64,000 bases of DNA from Chloropicon primus. Taxonomy: Eukaryota; Chlorophyta; Chloropicophyceae; Chloropicales; Chloropicaceae. A model generated the notes under the pieces. It made no database searches, was not told where the DNA came from, and worked only from the letters and a program-made list of their open reading frames with translations. Shown in pieces: positions 56,661 through 64,000 of this stretch. Position 1 is the stretch's first letter, and each line of letters opens with the position of its first letter. A program made the position numbers and the translations under genes. The DNA lies in NCBI GenBank assembly GCA_023205875.1, contig CP060756.1:1240001-1304000 (forward strand), written 5' to 3'.

Positions 56661-58817
56661 TCACCACGAGTACCACGCATCATTTGGATCTCTTGCGCTC
56701 GCCGCAGTCTCCCCCGCCGTTGTTGCGGGTGACGTCGTCGTCTCGCCCACCCATCTCAGTTCCTCCTCAGCAGCAGCAGGAACTTGAATCGGGTCAGTTT
56801 CCTCTGGTCTTCCTCCGGAGTACTGCCGCATTATGGCCCGGTTCATGCGGTCAGCCTCACTCTCGCCCTCACTTTCCATTCCCGTGCTCTTTGGGCTCTG
56901 GGAAGCAAGAACCTCTCCATCGTAGTTCGCCGCAACGCCATAAGATGGGTCATCTTCGTCGGCCTCGATCACATTCAAGTCGTACAAGTCACCAGCGTTG
57001 GTCAGAAGCTTTTGGCAATCTCTGCTCAAGTGCCTGATGTGAATCTCCTTGTTCGAGTTCTGGTAGGTCTGCACGACCTCGCTTATCGCCTCGAGGGCGC
57101 TGGAGTCCCACACTCGACTCTCCATGAAATCCAGGACAACGACCTCCTCGCTCTCCGACTTGCTCTTTTGGGCGCTGAACATCTCCCGGAACTGAGTAAC
57201 GGAACCAAAGAACAGGGGGCCCTGGAGCTTGAAGACCGCCGCAGCCTTGCCGTACGCCGCATTGGGCTCCACTTCCCTCGACGAGGTTATTCTTTGGGCA
57301 CTCTTCCACGCGAAATTCAAGGAGGACACGACCACGCCAGCTACCACAGCTACGGCGAGGTTTGTGAACACGGTGACGCCGGTGACGAGCGCGACTACTA
57401 GTGAATCAGTCTTCGGGACTTTCGAAAGGCGCTTGAAAGTGCTCTTGTCAAAGATGTCGATCACGAGCATCCACATGGTTCCCACGAGCGCTGCGAGGGG
57501 AATCTTCTCGATCAGCGACGATCCCGCGATGACCGACATGGCGAGGAAGAACGCGCAGCTCAGACCACTGAGCCTGTGGCGTCCTCCGCTGTTGACGTTG
57601 ATCATGCTCTGGCCAATCATCGCGCAGCCTCCCATTCCTCCCAAGAACCCGGTCATCACGTTACCGACGCCTTGGGCAATGCACTCCACGTGCGTCGAGC
57701 TAGGCCCCTTCTCCGTAATCTGGTCTACGAGCTGTTGCGTTAAGAGGGTTTCGATCAAGCCGACCATAGCGACAGCCAAAGCCGTTGGAGCGATGACAGA
57801 CAAAGTGCCCAAGGTCAGGGGGACCTGAGGAATGTGCAGACCGGGAAGGCTTCCCGCGATGGAGGCCATGTCCCCCACCGTCCGCGTATGGATGTGGAGC
57901 AAATTCACGGATGCCGTGACCGTCAAAATGGCTGCAAGGGGCGCCGGGACCTTGGAAAGGAACTTCATCTTCTTCGGCCAGAAGCGGATGATCAGCATCG
58001 TCACCGCGGTGAGGGCGGCCATGATGTACAGCTGAGATCCTTGCATCCAGACGTGCTCTCCCGAGGCGGACAGAACTTTGAATTGCTCCAGTTGAGAGAC
58101 GCCGATGACGATTGCCAATCCGTTTACGAAACCCATCATGACCGGTTGTGGAACCAGCCTTATGAATTTGCCGAACCTGAGAGCGCCGAAGCCCAACTGG
58201 ATCAGACCGCTGAGGACTACAGCGGCGAAGAGGTACTCGATACCAAACTTGGCGCACAAGGGAGCGAGCACGACAGCTGTCGCTCCGGCTGCGCCACTAA
58301 TCACTCCGTGCTGGCTTCCAAAGATCGCGGTGAAGAAGGCCATGGTCGCCGCCGCGTGGAGTCCCACGATGGGCGGCACGCCGGCCACGAACGTGAACGC
58401 GAGGGACTCCGGAATCATGCTGAGCGTTGTCGTTAGGCCAGCCAAAATTTGGGAGACTCCCACCCCTAACAGGCCCCTCATCTCCGCGAGCCTGTCGAAG
58501 TCCTTCTGAACCTCGGTGGTCGCCCGCGCGAGAACTCGTCTCTCACTCGGACGAGCTCCCCTCTCCTCGAAGCGCGGCCTCGGGCTCGGCGCAGAGCCCG
58601 AACGACTCCACGCCTTTGCTGGCCTCCTGGCTGCGCAGGTCTTCCTCCCCGCGCTCCTTCCCAGGTCCTTCCCCATCCTCGGCGCACGTCCCTGCACCAT
58701 CCTTCGGCCCTCTCTCGCCCTCTCCCTGCGAAGTACCTCGTCCAGCCCGACACCATAATGAGTCAAGCTCCTTCCCAGGTCCTTCCCCATCCTCGACGCC
58801 GCGCGTCCCTCCGCCAT
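56661..58817 (-). CDS. SulP-family anion transporter with STAS domain
   Basis: A 718-residue membrane transporter of the SulP/SLC26 family (sulfate, bicarbonate or other anions). About 12 membrane spans are visible, with GVSQILAGLTTTLSMIPESL and FTFVAGVPPIVGLHAAATMAF at the start and GMGGCAMIGQSMINVNSGGR in the core. A C-terminal STAS domain follows (AVFKLQGPLFFGSVTQFREM, VVLDFMESRVWDSSALEAI). The core is bacterial-type (YchM/BicA-like) rather than plant SULTR-like, as in several algal genes thought to take up bicarbonate. The N-terminal ~100 residues are odd: the segment GRAASRMGKDLGRSL is repeated as GRAPRMGKDLGRSA, encoded by a ~60-bp direct DNA repeat that carries two in-frame ATGs (58817 and 58700). 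Either could be the start. Confidence 0.9.
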   Translation of the reverse strand: MAEGRAASRMGKDLGRSLTHYGVGLDEVLRRERAREGRRMVQGRAPRMGKDLGRSAGRKTCAARRPAKAWSRSGSAPSPRPRFEERGARPSERRVLARATTEVQKDFDRLAEMRGLLGVGVSQILAGLTTTLSMIPESLAFTFVAGVPPIVGLHAAATMAFFTAIFGSQHGVISGAAGATAVVLAPLCAKFGIEYLFAAVVLSGLIQLGFGALRFGKFIRLVPQPVMMGFVNGLAIVIGVSQLEQFKVLSASGEHVWMQGSQLYIMAALTAVTMLIIRFWPKKMKFLSKVPAPLAAILTVTASVNLLHIHTRTVGDMASIAGSLPGLHIPQVPLTLGTLSVIAPTALAVAMVGLIETLLTQQLVDQITEKGPSSTHVECIAQGVGNVMTGFLGGMGGCAMIGQSMINVNSGGRHRLSGLSCAFFLAMSVIAGSSLIEKIPLAALVGTMWMLVIDIFDKSTFKRLSKVPKTDSLVVALVTGVTVFTNLAVAVVAGVVVSSLNFAWKSAQRITSSREVEPNAAYGKAAAVFKLQGPLFFGSVTQFREMFSAQKSKSESEEVVVLDFMESRVWDSSALEAISEVVQTYQNSNKEIHIRHLSRDCQKLLTNAGDLYDLNVIEADEDDPSYGVAANYDGEVLASQSPKSTGMESEGESEADRMNRAIMRQYSGGRPEETDPIQVPAAAEEELRWVGETTTSPATTAGETAASARDPNDAWYSW

Positions 58818-58827
58818 CCTTCAAAAA
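58651..58827. repeat. ~60-bp direct repeat at the start of the SulP gene
   Basis: Two copies, about 58651-58710 and 58764-58827, share GCTCCTTCCCAGGTCCTTCC and CCATCCTCG and then CGTCCCT...CCATCCTTC. Each includes a minus-strand ATG and the codons for RMGKDLGRS. The period is about 115-117 bp. Confidence 0.9.
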
Positions 58828-59025
58828 GGAAAGGCCCTCTCCTCCTCTCTCCTCCTCTCTCTCTCTTATCCAGGATCTCCAGCATCTTTGGGCTCTTTGG
58901 AGCCTCTCATTTATTTCTGCTGCTCTCGGAAAGGCGCGGGACAAGGCCGGAAAGGCTCCGCTGCTGAAGAACGAGATTGTAACGAGACGGCAACGCTCCT
59001 GGAATAAATGGCAATTTAGATGAAT

Positions 59026-59931
59026 TCAGTCCTCGAGCTCGTGCTTGCAGACCGGGCAGTTCTTGTTGCCGGCGAGCCAGGGCTCTATGCAAGGGTTGTG
59101 GTACAGGTGCTTGCACGGCAGCAGAAGCACGTCCTCGCCTTCCTCGAACTCGACCTGGCAGATGGCGCACCTGTGACCGCCGGTGCGGGCGCACACGCGT
59201 TTGGGGGGAGAAAGGAACGACGACGACGATCGTCCGCGTGTCAGTTGCTGTACGAGGGAGGGAGAACCACCACGACTGGGGGGGGAATCGGGTACGCGTG
59301 TGGCGCGGGCGGCGCCTCGTTCTCGCATCTTTCGGTGCGCCCAGTGGGAAGAAGGACCGGCAGCGCTGTCAGAGGTGCGCCCAACTTACTTTTCGTCCGT
59401 GTACTCGGCGCTCTCGGCGGAGTACTGCACTTTCCTCATCGAATTGAGCTTTTCTTGGCTCAGCCCGAGCTTCACCGTGCCGACAGAGTCCCCAAGGGTG
59501 GTCAGGTCCTCGTACGTGAAGTCCTCCGGGGCCTCGTCCGCGGGCTTGGTGCCCTGCGGCGCGTTCTCGGCGAACTCCCCGAGGGGGGACTCCGGGCCAC
59601 TCGAGTTCTCGTAGTAGAACCTCCGGTGCATCTCCTCCGCCTGGAGCCTCGCGGCGAACTGCTCGTCGTTCAGGTCGCTGTCGTCGCTGTCGTCCTGCAG
59701 GGAATTGACGCTCCTCTCCTGGAACGCCAGCCCCTCGCCCGAGTCACCTGCTGGGCCCTTGCCGAAACTCAACGACTGCTGCTGCGCGATAAAGAACAAC
59801 TCCCTCTCCTGCTCCTGCAGCACCCTCGCCAGCGCCAGGTCGGCGTCCTCCTCCGTCTCCGCCCCGCCGAACAGCTTCTTCTCCGTCCTCGCCTCGCCCT
59901 CCGGCGGCTTCGCCTCCACCTCCTCCATCAT
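59026..59931 (-). CDS. RING E3 ubiquitin ligase, BIG BROTHER-like
   Basis: A 228-residue ubiquitin ligase. Exons 59931-59390 and 59170-59026 join through a 219-nt intron with a GTAAGT donor and a CACAG acceptor, splitting a Lys codon. The RING-H2 finger is entirely in exon 2: CAICQVEFEEGEDVLLLPCK then HLYHNPCIEPWL and NCPVC. Upstream, the motif FTYEDLTTLGDSVGTVKLGL then SQEKLNSM matches the conserved region before the RING in BIG BROTHER (which limits organ size in plants) and related ligases. The N-terminal part has acidic DLALARVLQEQE and LNDEQFAARLQAEEM units, like UIM-type ubiquitin-interacting helices. In an alga its targets are unknown. The first of two consecutive ATGs is chosen. Confidence 0.9.
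59171..59389 (-). other. intron of the RING gene
   Basis: A 219-nt GT-AG intron placed immediately before the RING finger. Reading through it gives a stop within one codon of the donor. Confidence 0.88.
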
Positions 59932-60334
59932 CGTTCCGATCCCACCCACCCACCCAAGTGAGAGAGAGAAAAAAAAACTTAAAACTCCCCTCTCCTTTGC
60001 CCGCCCAACCCCTTCCCGTCGTCAGTCGCAACCCTCTTCCTCCTCTTCCTCCTCCTCGCGTCCCTCAATGCAGCAGCACCGAAAGGCGAAAGCGTGTTGT
60101 GTTTGGCCCCCGCCCGTCGTCGTCGTCCTCCGCTAGGTTCCCCCTTTCCTCTGTCAACGGCCAATTTGAAGACGACGACTGACTTTTTTCTTTTCCCGGG
60201 AGAGAGGGAGAGAGAGAGGGGGGGAGAGGAAGACGTGGCCTGCCTTGGCTCGAGGAGAGGAGAGAGGTTTGGTGTGGTGTGGTGTGGTGTTGTGCGAGGA
60301 GAAGAGAAGGGAAGGGAGGGGAAGGGAGAGAGAG
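59932..60334. promoter_or_regulatory. divergent upstream region RING gene/NFS1
   Basis: About 400 bp between divergent ATGs. Contains GA-rich sequence on the NFS1 coding strand (60198-60230), a GTGTG/TGGTG pentamer run (60270-60293) and AG-rich DNA up to the NFS1 start. No clear TATA box. Confidence 0.5.
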
Positions 60335-61771
60335 ATGAAGGGGGTTGAGTTGGGGAGAAGGGTGGGGGGGATGCTGGTGGAGAAAGAGGAGGTCCTGGGG
60401 AAGTTTGCGAGGAGGGTGTTGGGGTGGACCTTGGGACAAAAGAAAGGAACGGCGTCTTTTTGCTCGGTGCCAGAGGAGATCGTGAGGGACAGGCAAGAAA
60501 ACGGGGAGGAGAGGAGCGAGGACGGGGAGGACCTGATCGAGATCAAGGGCCTGAAGCTCAAGGGCCGCCCGCTTTACTTGGACGGGGCCGCGACGACGCG
60601 CGTGGACCCCAGGGTTCTCGACTCGATGCTGCCCTACTTCGTGGGCCAGTACGGGAACCCTCACTCGAGGACGCACATGTACGGGTGGGAGACCGAGGAC
60701 GCCATCGAGGATGCGAGGGCCCAGGTCGCTTCCCTCGTCGGGGCGGACCCGAAGGAGATCATCTTCACGTCCGGCGCGACGGAGTCGAACAACTTGGCCA
60801 TCAAGGGCGTCGCGAACTTCTACAGCGGGAAGAAGAGGCACGTCATAACGACGCAGACGGACCACAAGTGCGTCCTGGACTCTTGCAGGCAGCTGGAGCA
60901 GAAGGGCTTCGAGGTGACGTATCTGCCCGTGCAGTCGAACGGGCTGATCGACCTGGAGGAGCTGGAGAGCAAGATCAGGAAGGACACCGCCATTGTGTCG
61001 GTGATGGCCGTGAACAACGAGATTGGGGTGGTGCAGCCCATCGCGGAGATTGGCGCGCTCTGCCGCAAGAACAAGGTCTTCTTCCACACGGACGCCGCGC
61101 AGGCGGTCGGGAAGATTCCCATTGACGTGAACGAGATGAACATTGACTTGATGTCCATCTCTGGCCACAAGCTCTACGGGCCCAAGGGCATCGGAGCCAT
61201 CTACCTCAGGAGGAGGCCAAGGGTGAGGGTGGAGCCCATTATCAACGGAGGGGGCCAGGAGAGGGGCCTGAGGTCGGGAACCCTCGCTCCCCCCCTCGTC
61301 ATCGGGTTCGGAAAGGCCTGCGAGGTCGCGCAGCAAGACATGCAGAGCGACCTGGAACACGCGGAGAGGCTGAGCAAGAGGCTGATCGACGGCATCGAGA
61401 GCAGGGTCGAGAACACCCAGATGAACGGCGACAGGGACAAGAGGTACCCGGGAATCGTGAACATCTCGTTCGAGTACGTGGAGGGCGAGTCCCTCCTGAT
61501 GGGACTGAAGGAGCTCGCCATATCTAGTGGCAGCGCCTGCACCAGCGCCTCTTTGGAGCCCTCCTACGTGCTGAGGGCCCTCGGTCTCAGCGACGACATG
61601 GCCCACACCTCGCTTAGGTTCGGAATCGGGAGGTTCACCACGGAGCAGGAGATCGATTACGCCATCAAGGAGACTGTGAGCGTTGTCGAGAAGTTGAGAG
61701 AGCTCAGCCCGCTGTGGGAGATGGTCCAGGAGGGCATCGACATCAAGTCCATCGAGTGGTCCCAGCACTGA
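60335..61771 (+). CDS. NFS1: cysteine desulfurase NFS1, mitochondrial type
   Basis: PLP enzyme that takes sulfur from cysteine for iron-sulfur clusters. The 478-residue chain keeps a leader of ~75 residues ([20 protein letters not shown]) that should target mitochondria. Then come the family hallmarks: [48 protein letters not shown], the PLP-contact residues [10 protein letters not shown], the Schiff-base lysine in [12 protein letters not shown] near residue 275, and the loop Cys in [15 protein letters not shown] near residue 401. The group I loop and the C-terminal extension ending [12 protein letters not shown] then [11 protein letters not shown] match IscS/NFS1 rather than plastid SufS-type NFS2. 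Some neighbouring in-frame ATGs could serve as start; 60335 is the first ATG of the frame. Confidence 0.95.
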   Translation: MKGVELGRRVGGMLVEKEEVLGKFARRVLGWTLGQKKGTASFCSVPEEIVRDRQENGEERSEDGEDLIEIKGLKLKGRPLYLDGAATTRVDPRVLDSMLPYFVGQYGNPHSRTHMYGWETEDAIEDARAQVASLVGADPKEIIFTSGATESNNLAIKGVANFYSGKKRHVITTQTDHKCVLDSCRQLEQKGFEVTYLPVQSNGLIDLEELESKIRKDTAIVSVMAVNNEIGVVQPIAEIGALCRKNKVFFHTDAAQAVGKIPIDVNEMNIDLMSISGHKLYGPKGIGAIYLRRRPRVRVEPIINGGGQERGLRSGTLAPPLVIGFGKACEVAQQDMQSDLEHAERLSKRLIDGIESRVENTQMNGDRDKRYPGIVNISFEYVEGESLLMGLKELAISSGSACTSASLEPSYVLRALGLSDDMAHTSLRFGIGRFTTEQEIDYAIKETVSVVEKLRELSPLWEMVQEGIDIKSIEWSQH

Positions 61772-61917
61772 GAGCGCTCATGTCGTGTTGTGAGGATTGT
61801 CCAAGTTGTTAATTCGTTTGTGTAAGTAATATCTCGTCGAGCAGAGACAAGAGACAAGAGAACAAGAGAACAAGAGAACAAGAGAACGAAACACGTACAA
61901 TAAAAAATAATACAAAC
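61772..61917. repeat. short intergenic gap with tandem ACAAGAGA-like repeat
   Basis: The gap between convergent NFS1 and WW gene ends. A tandem run of AACAAGAG/GACAAGAG units lies at 61842-61888. TGTAA occurs near 61820, after the NFS1 stop. Confidence 0.8.
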
Positions 61918-62414
61918 TCAGAGCTCCTGTTTCGCGACGACCCTTTTCCACGCGAACTGCTCCGGCTTGTCCCAAGTCGTCTCCTTGGTCTTCTTGTTGT
62001 GGTAGTACGTTTTCCCTGACTCCGGGTCGTTGAGCTCCTCCCAAGCGTACTTCTCCGGTACGTCCCAAGTCGTCCCCTTCGTTTCAGGGTCCACGTAGTA
62101 GTACTCGGCGTGCTCGCTGGACCAGTGTCGGTACTCGGGGTAGTGCCAAACGGATTCTCCGGTCACCTGCAGTGGCGAATCGAGGCGCGATCAGTCAGTC
62201 GAAGAGATGCGGTGCGCGAGGACACGAGAGAAAGGTTGGGACTGTCGATCCCCAACGTTTTTGCGAAAACTACCTCGTTGTGCCAAAAAAATTGGTCTTG
62301 CTGTTGACAGTGAACAAGGGAGGACAAGCAGAGGAGAAGGAGAGCCGCTGCGAGGACGAGCACGCTCGCGAGGCGTTGGCTCGCCCTCATTCTCACGCCA
62401 AGGAGCATCTCCAT
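61918..62414 (-). CDS. secreted or ER-directed protein with three WW units
   Basis: A 129-residue protein. Exons 62414-62274 and 62166-61918 join in phase 0 through a 107-nt intron (GTAGTT donor, GCAG acceptor). It opens with a strong signal peptide: MEMLLGVRMRASQRLASVLV then LAAALLLLCLSSLVHC, with a likely cut near HCQ. The mature part is almost entirely WW-like units: a short one, FFWHNEVTGESVWHYPEY; a second, YYYVDPETKGTTWDVPEKY; and a third complete WW, AWEELNDPESGKTYYHNKKT then KETTWDKPE. WW domains bind proline-rich peptides and are almost always cytosolic or nuclear, so a signal peptide is unusual. The exon 1 start is one of three close Met codons. No orthologue can be named. Confidence 0.75.
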
Positions 62415-62662
62415 CTCGATTGTGTTGGCCTTCCCCGTCCGAACGCCGAGCCCGACTTCAAGCAGACGACGTCGTACAATTCTTTCGATCTTTCTTCGAA
62501 AAGTTTTGGTGGAGGGGTCTGCGAGTTTTGCGAGTGCGCGGTGGGACAAAGAAAACTCCGATTTATTACAAGAGGAGACCAAAGACGACAGCGACAAACA
62601 ACAAACCCTCGCCACCACCGCCATATCGGCATAATCGCAAGCAAAGGCAATCCTTTGGTCAC

Positions 62663-63528
62663 TCACATCCACCACTTTAGTCTTTTGTCCGTGGCCATGG
62701 CCTGGTAAATGGCAGTGAGCTGCTCACTCGTCTCCACGGTGCAGGGACCTATAGTCACGGAGGTGTACTTCCCCCCAGAGCTGCTCTTCGACTTCACTTT
62801 GTCGTCCGGGATTGACTGACCCAGGATGGACTCGACTGCGGCGACCATCGCGGCCTGGAAATCAGACCCGCCGGTTCCTATGGCGTTGAATTTCCGCTCT
62901 ATGGGGTACTTGTTAACCTTCTCGTCGATCTCCTTCCAACCTTCCGCCGAGGTGTCGTCCGACAGAACGAGGTGGGACTTTGGATCCCTCCCGCTGTTCA
63001 TCGACACTTCGCCCAACGTCTGCAACAGAGCCTCCGTGTTGGAGACGTCCCCCTCAGGATCCGCGTTCGCGAGATTCCTGGAAGAGCTCCCGAACCCCTT
63101 GGAAGGTCTACTCGCATGGGAGGATCCGTTTCGAAGGGTAATCGACGAGAACACGACGCGCGCGCAGCAGAGACGAAGAACAATGGTGTTGTCAGAGGAA
63201 GCAGCCAAAAACAAACTCGCGAGGCGGGCAAGACAAGGAAAGGACTGCGTGCGTCGTCTTACCTCTGCGCCTGCCCTTTGCCCCTGAGACCCTTCTTCCC
63301 TTCGGCTTCGCCCCCCTTGCCGTCCGTGCTGGAGCACGCGGCCGCGATGTTCCTGGTGAACACCCTGCCTTCGCTCCCCCACCCGAATGGAGTCCTCCTC
63401 CGTGCCTGTGCCCATAAGAGTGGCATCCGGGGCGTGGACGAGACCCCGAGCTTCTCCACTCGCAGTTGCCCCCCCAAACTCCTCAGACACTGGCGAGCGC
63501 CCAACCTGACGAAGGTCCTCGAGTTCAT
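62663..63528 (-). CDS. DUF493/YbeD-like plastid protein
   Basis: A 226-residue protein in two exons, 63528-63263 and 63077-62663, joined with a split Arg codon (AG|G), a GTAAGA donor and a TTCCAG acceptor. The C-terminal ~85 residues match the DUF493 (YbeD) fold: NKYPIERKFNAIGTGGSDFQ, VAAVESILGQSI, SSGGKYTSVTIGPCTVETSE and QLTAIYQAMATDKRLKWWM. Plant members are plastid proteins of unknown function; E. coli YbeD sits beside lipoyl-transfer genes. Exon 1 and the start of exon 2 give a leader rich in Arg, Ser and Gly (MNSRTFVRLGARQCLRSLGG), which suits plastid import. The splice acceptor is inferred from frame and similarity; other acceptors between 63080 and 63200 are possible but give poorer sequence. 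Confidence 0.75.
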
Positions 63529-64000
63529 ACCGTCTCGACAACACACGCTACAACCGGGCTTGATAGATGTAGAGGCTCAATGATGATGACGGACTATTCC
63601 CTCGTCTTCCTTCTCGCTGTTCCCAAACCCCGCCTCCTTTCGCTTCCCTGCCCTGTGCAGTCGAGATCCTCTCCCTTCCTCTGTTCTTCCCCTTCCTCCC
63701 TCCCCCCTCCCCCGACCAAGGCCTCGCCCTTTCCTTATCCACAACTGGGCCGCCAACGCCCAAGCCAAGAGAAGCTTCCCCGCCAGCTGACGATTGGCGC
63801 CAATCGAGGGTTGAGTTGAGGAGAGAGGAGAGTGGAGAGAGTGGAGTGGTGTCCTGGCGAGGAGGGATTGGGAAAGGGAGGACGGGAGGACGAGTGTCCC
63901 TTGTGGTTGGGAATTGCAAGTGGAAGATCGAGTCGGTTTCGGTTGCGGAGGCTAGGCGACAGACGGAGAACGAGGTGGTTAGGGGAGGGCTTGGGCGTGA
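63529..64000. other. end of window, no gene seen
   Basis: About 470 bp upstream of the DUF493 gene. Open frames are Pro/Ser/Arg-rich and start without ATG or run antisense. It probably holds the DUF493 promoter and perhaps the edge of a further gene. Confidence 0.45.

Noticed and set aside
57415-57435. A fourth copy of the CTTTCGAAAG element
   Set aside because: Only the ten-base palindrome matches; it lies inside the SulP coding sequence and the rest of the element is absent.
60065-61768. A 567-residue open frame antisense to NFS1
   Set aside because: Covers the NFS1 coding region exactly and has only low-complexity Leu/Arg/Asp composition.
1-64000. Mobile or virus-like elements, CRISPR arrays, tRNA or rRNA genes
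   Set aside because: I found no transposase, reverse transcriptase, integrase or capsid-type frame, no long terminal repeats, no spaced repeat array and no cloverleaf with matching boxes. Short dispersed repeats near 5 and 11 kb are the only candidates for old element remains and are reported as repeats.

Overview
This window looks like nuclear DNA from a unicellular green alga. It carries photosystem I genes found only in the green lineage (PsaG and an LHCI-type antenna protein), eukaryotic spliceosome, proteasome, HOPS and SNARE genes, and plant-type proteins such as a SufE-BolA fusion and a BIG BROTHER-like RING protein. Base composition is GC-rich, genes are very dense, most have no intron, and the few introns are short GT-AG introns of about 60-220 nt. 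TGTAA motifs, the usual green algal poly(A) signal, follow several stop codons. A small prasinophyte-type chlorophyte (for example Chloropicon-like) fits best; this placement is inference from gene content, not a database match. I see no virus-like element, insertion sequence, CRISPR array, rRNA or tRNA.

Layout. 0-10 kb: F-box protein, splicing factor SF3B3 (-), organelle IF-3, tRNA dimethyltransferase TRM1, and a TLG2/SYP4-type syntaxin. 9-13 kb: a monoglyceride-lipase-like hydrolase (-), then an F-box/ankyrin-like gene lying between two ~120-bp direct repeats and next to two copies of a ~50-bp dispersed element (third copy near 5 kb). 13-20 kb (-): NDP-glucose 4,6-dehydratase, P4-ATPase flippase, TatD nuclease. 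20-27 kb: an AFG1-like ATPase with a C-terminal EF-hand, cytosolic leucyl-tRNA synthetase (-), a PDCD2/TSR4-like protein. 26.6-28.5 kb: a head-to-head photosystem I pair, LHCI (-) and PsaG (+). 28.8-38 kb: DEAH helicase PRP2/DHX16, a BIM-like bHLH factor, proteasome RPN2 (-), an EEP-fold phosphodiesterase. 38-39 kb: two tentative very small genes. 39-44 kb: SANT protein (-), WD40 protein (-), SufE-BolA (-), UBA protein. 44-52 kb: PLP-binding protein, DIS3L2-like RNase (-), tandem SH3b-like protein, tRNase Z, patatin (-). 53-64 kb: VPS18, SulP transporter (-), BIG BROTHER-like RING protein (-), NFS1, a secreted three-WW-unit protein (-), and a DUF493/YbeD-like plastid protein (-).

Most genes are housekeeping: RNA processing (SF3B3, PRP2, TRM1, tRNase Z, DIS3L2-like), translation (IF-3, LeuRS, TSR4-like), iron-sulfur supply (NFS1, SufE-BolA), membrane traffic (syntaxin, VPS18, flippase) and photosystem I. 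Neighbours often point tail to tail with gaps of only 25-130 bp, or share a short divergent promoter. Unusual points are the AFG1-EF-hand fusion, the signal-peptide WW protein, the duplicated start of the SulP gene, the repeats around the ankyrin-like gene, and GA-rich tracts on the coding strand just before many start codons.
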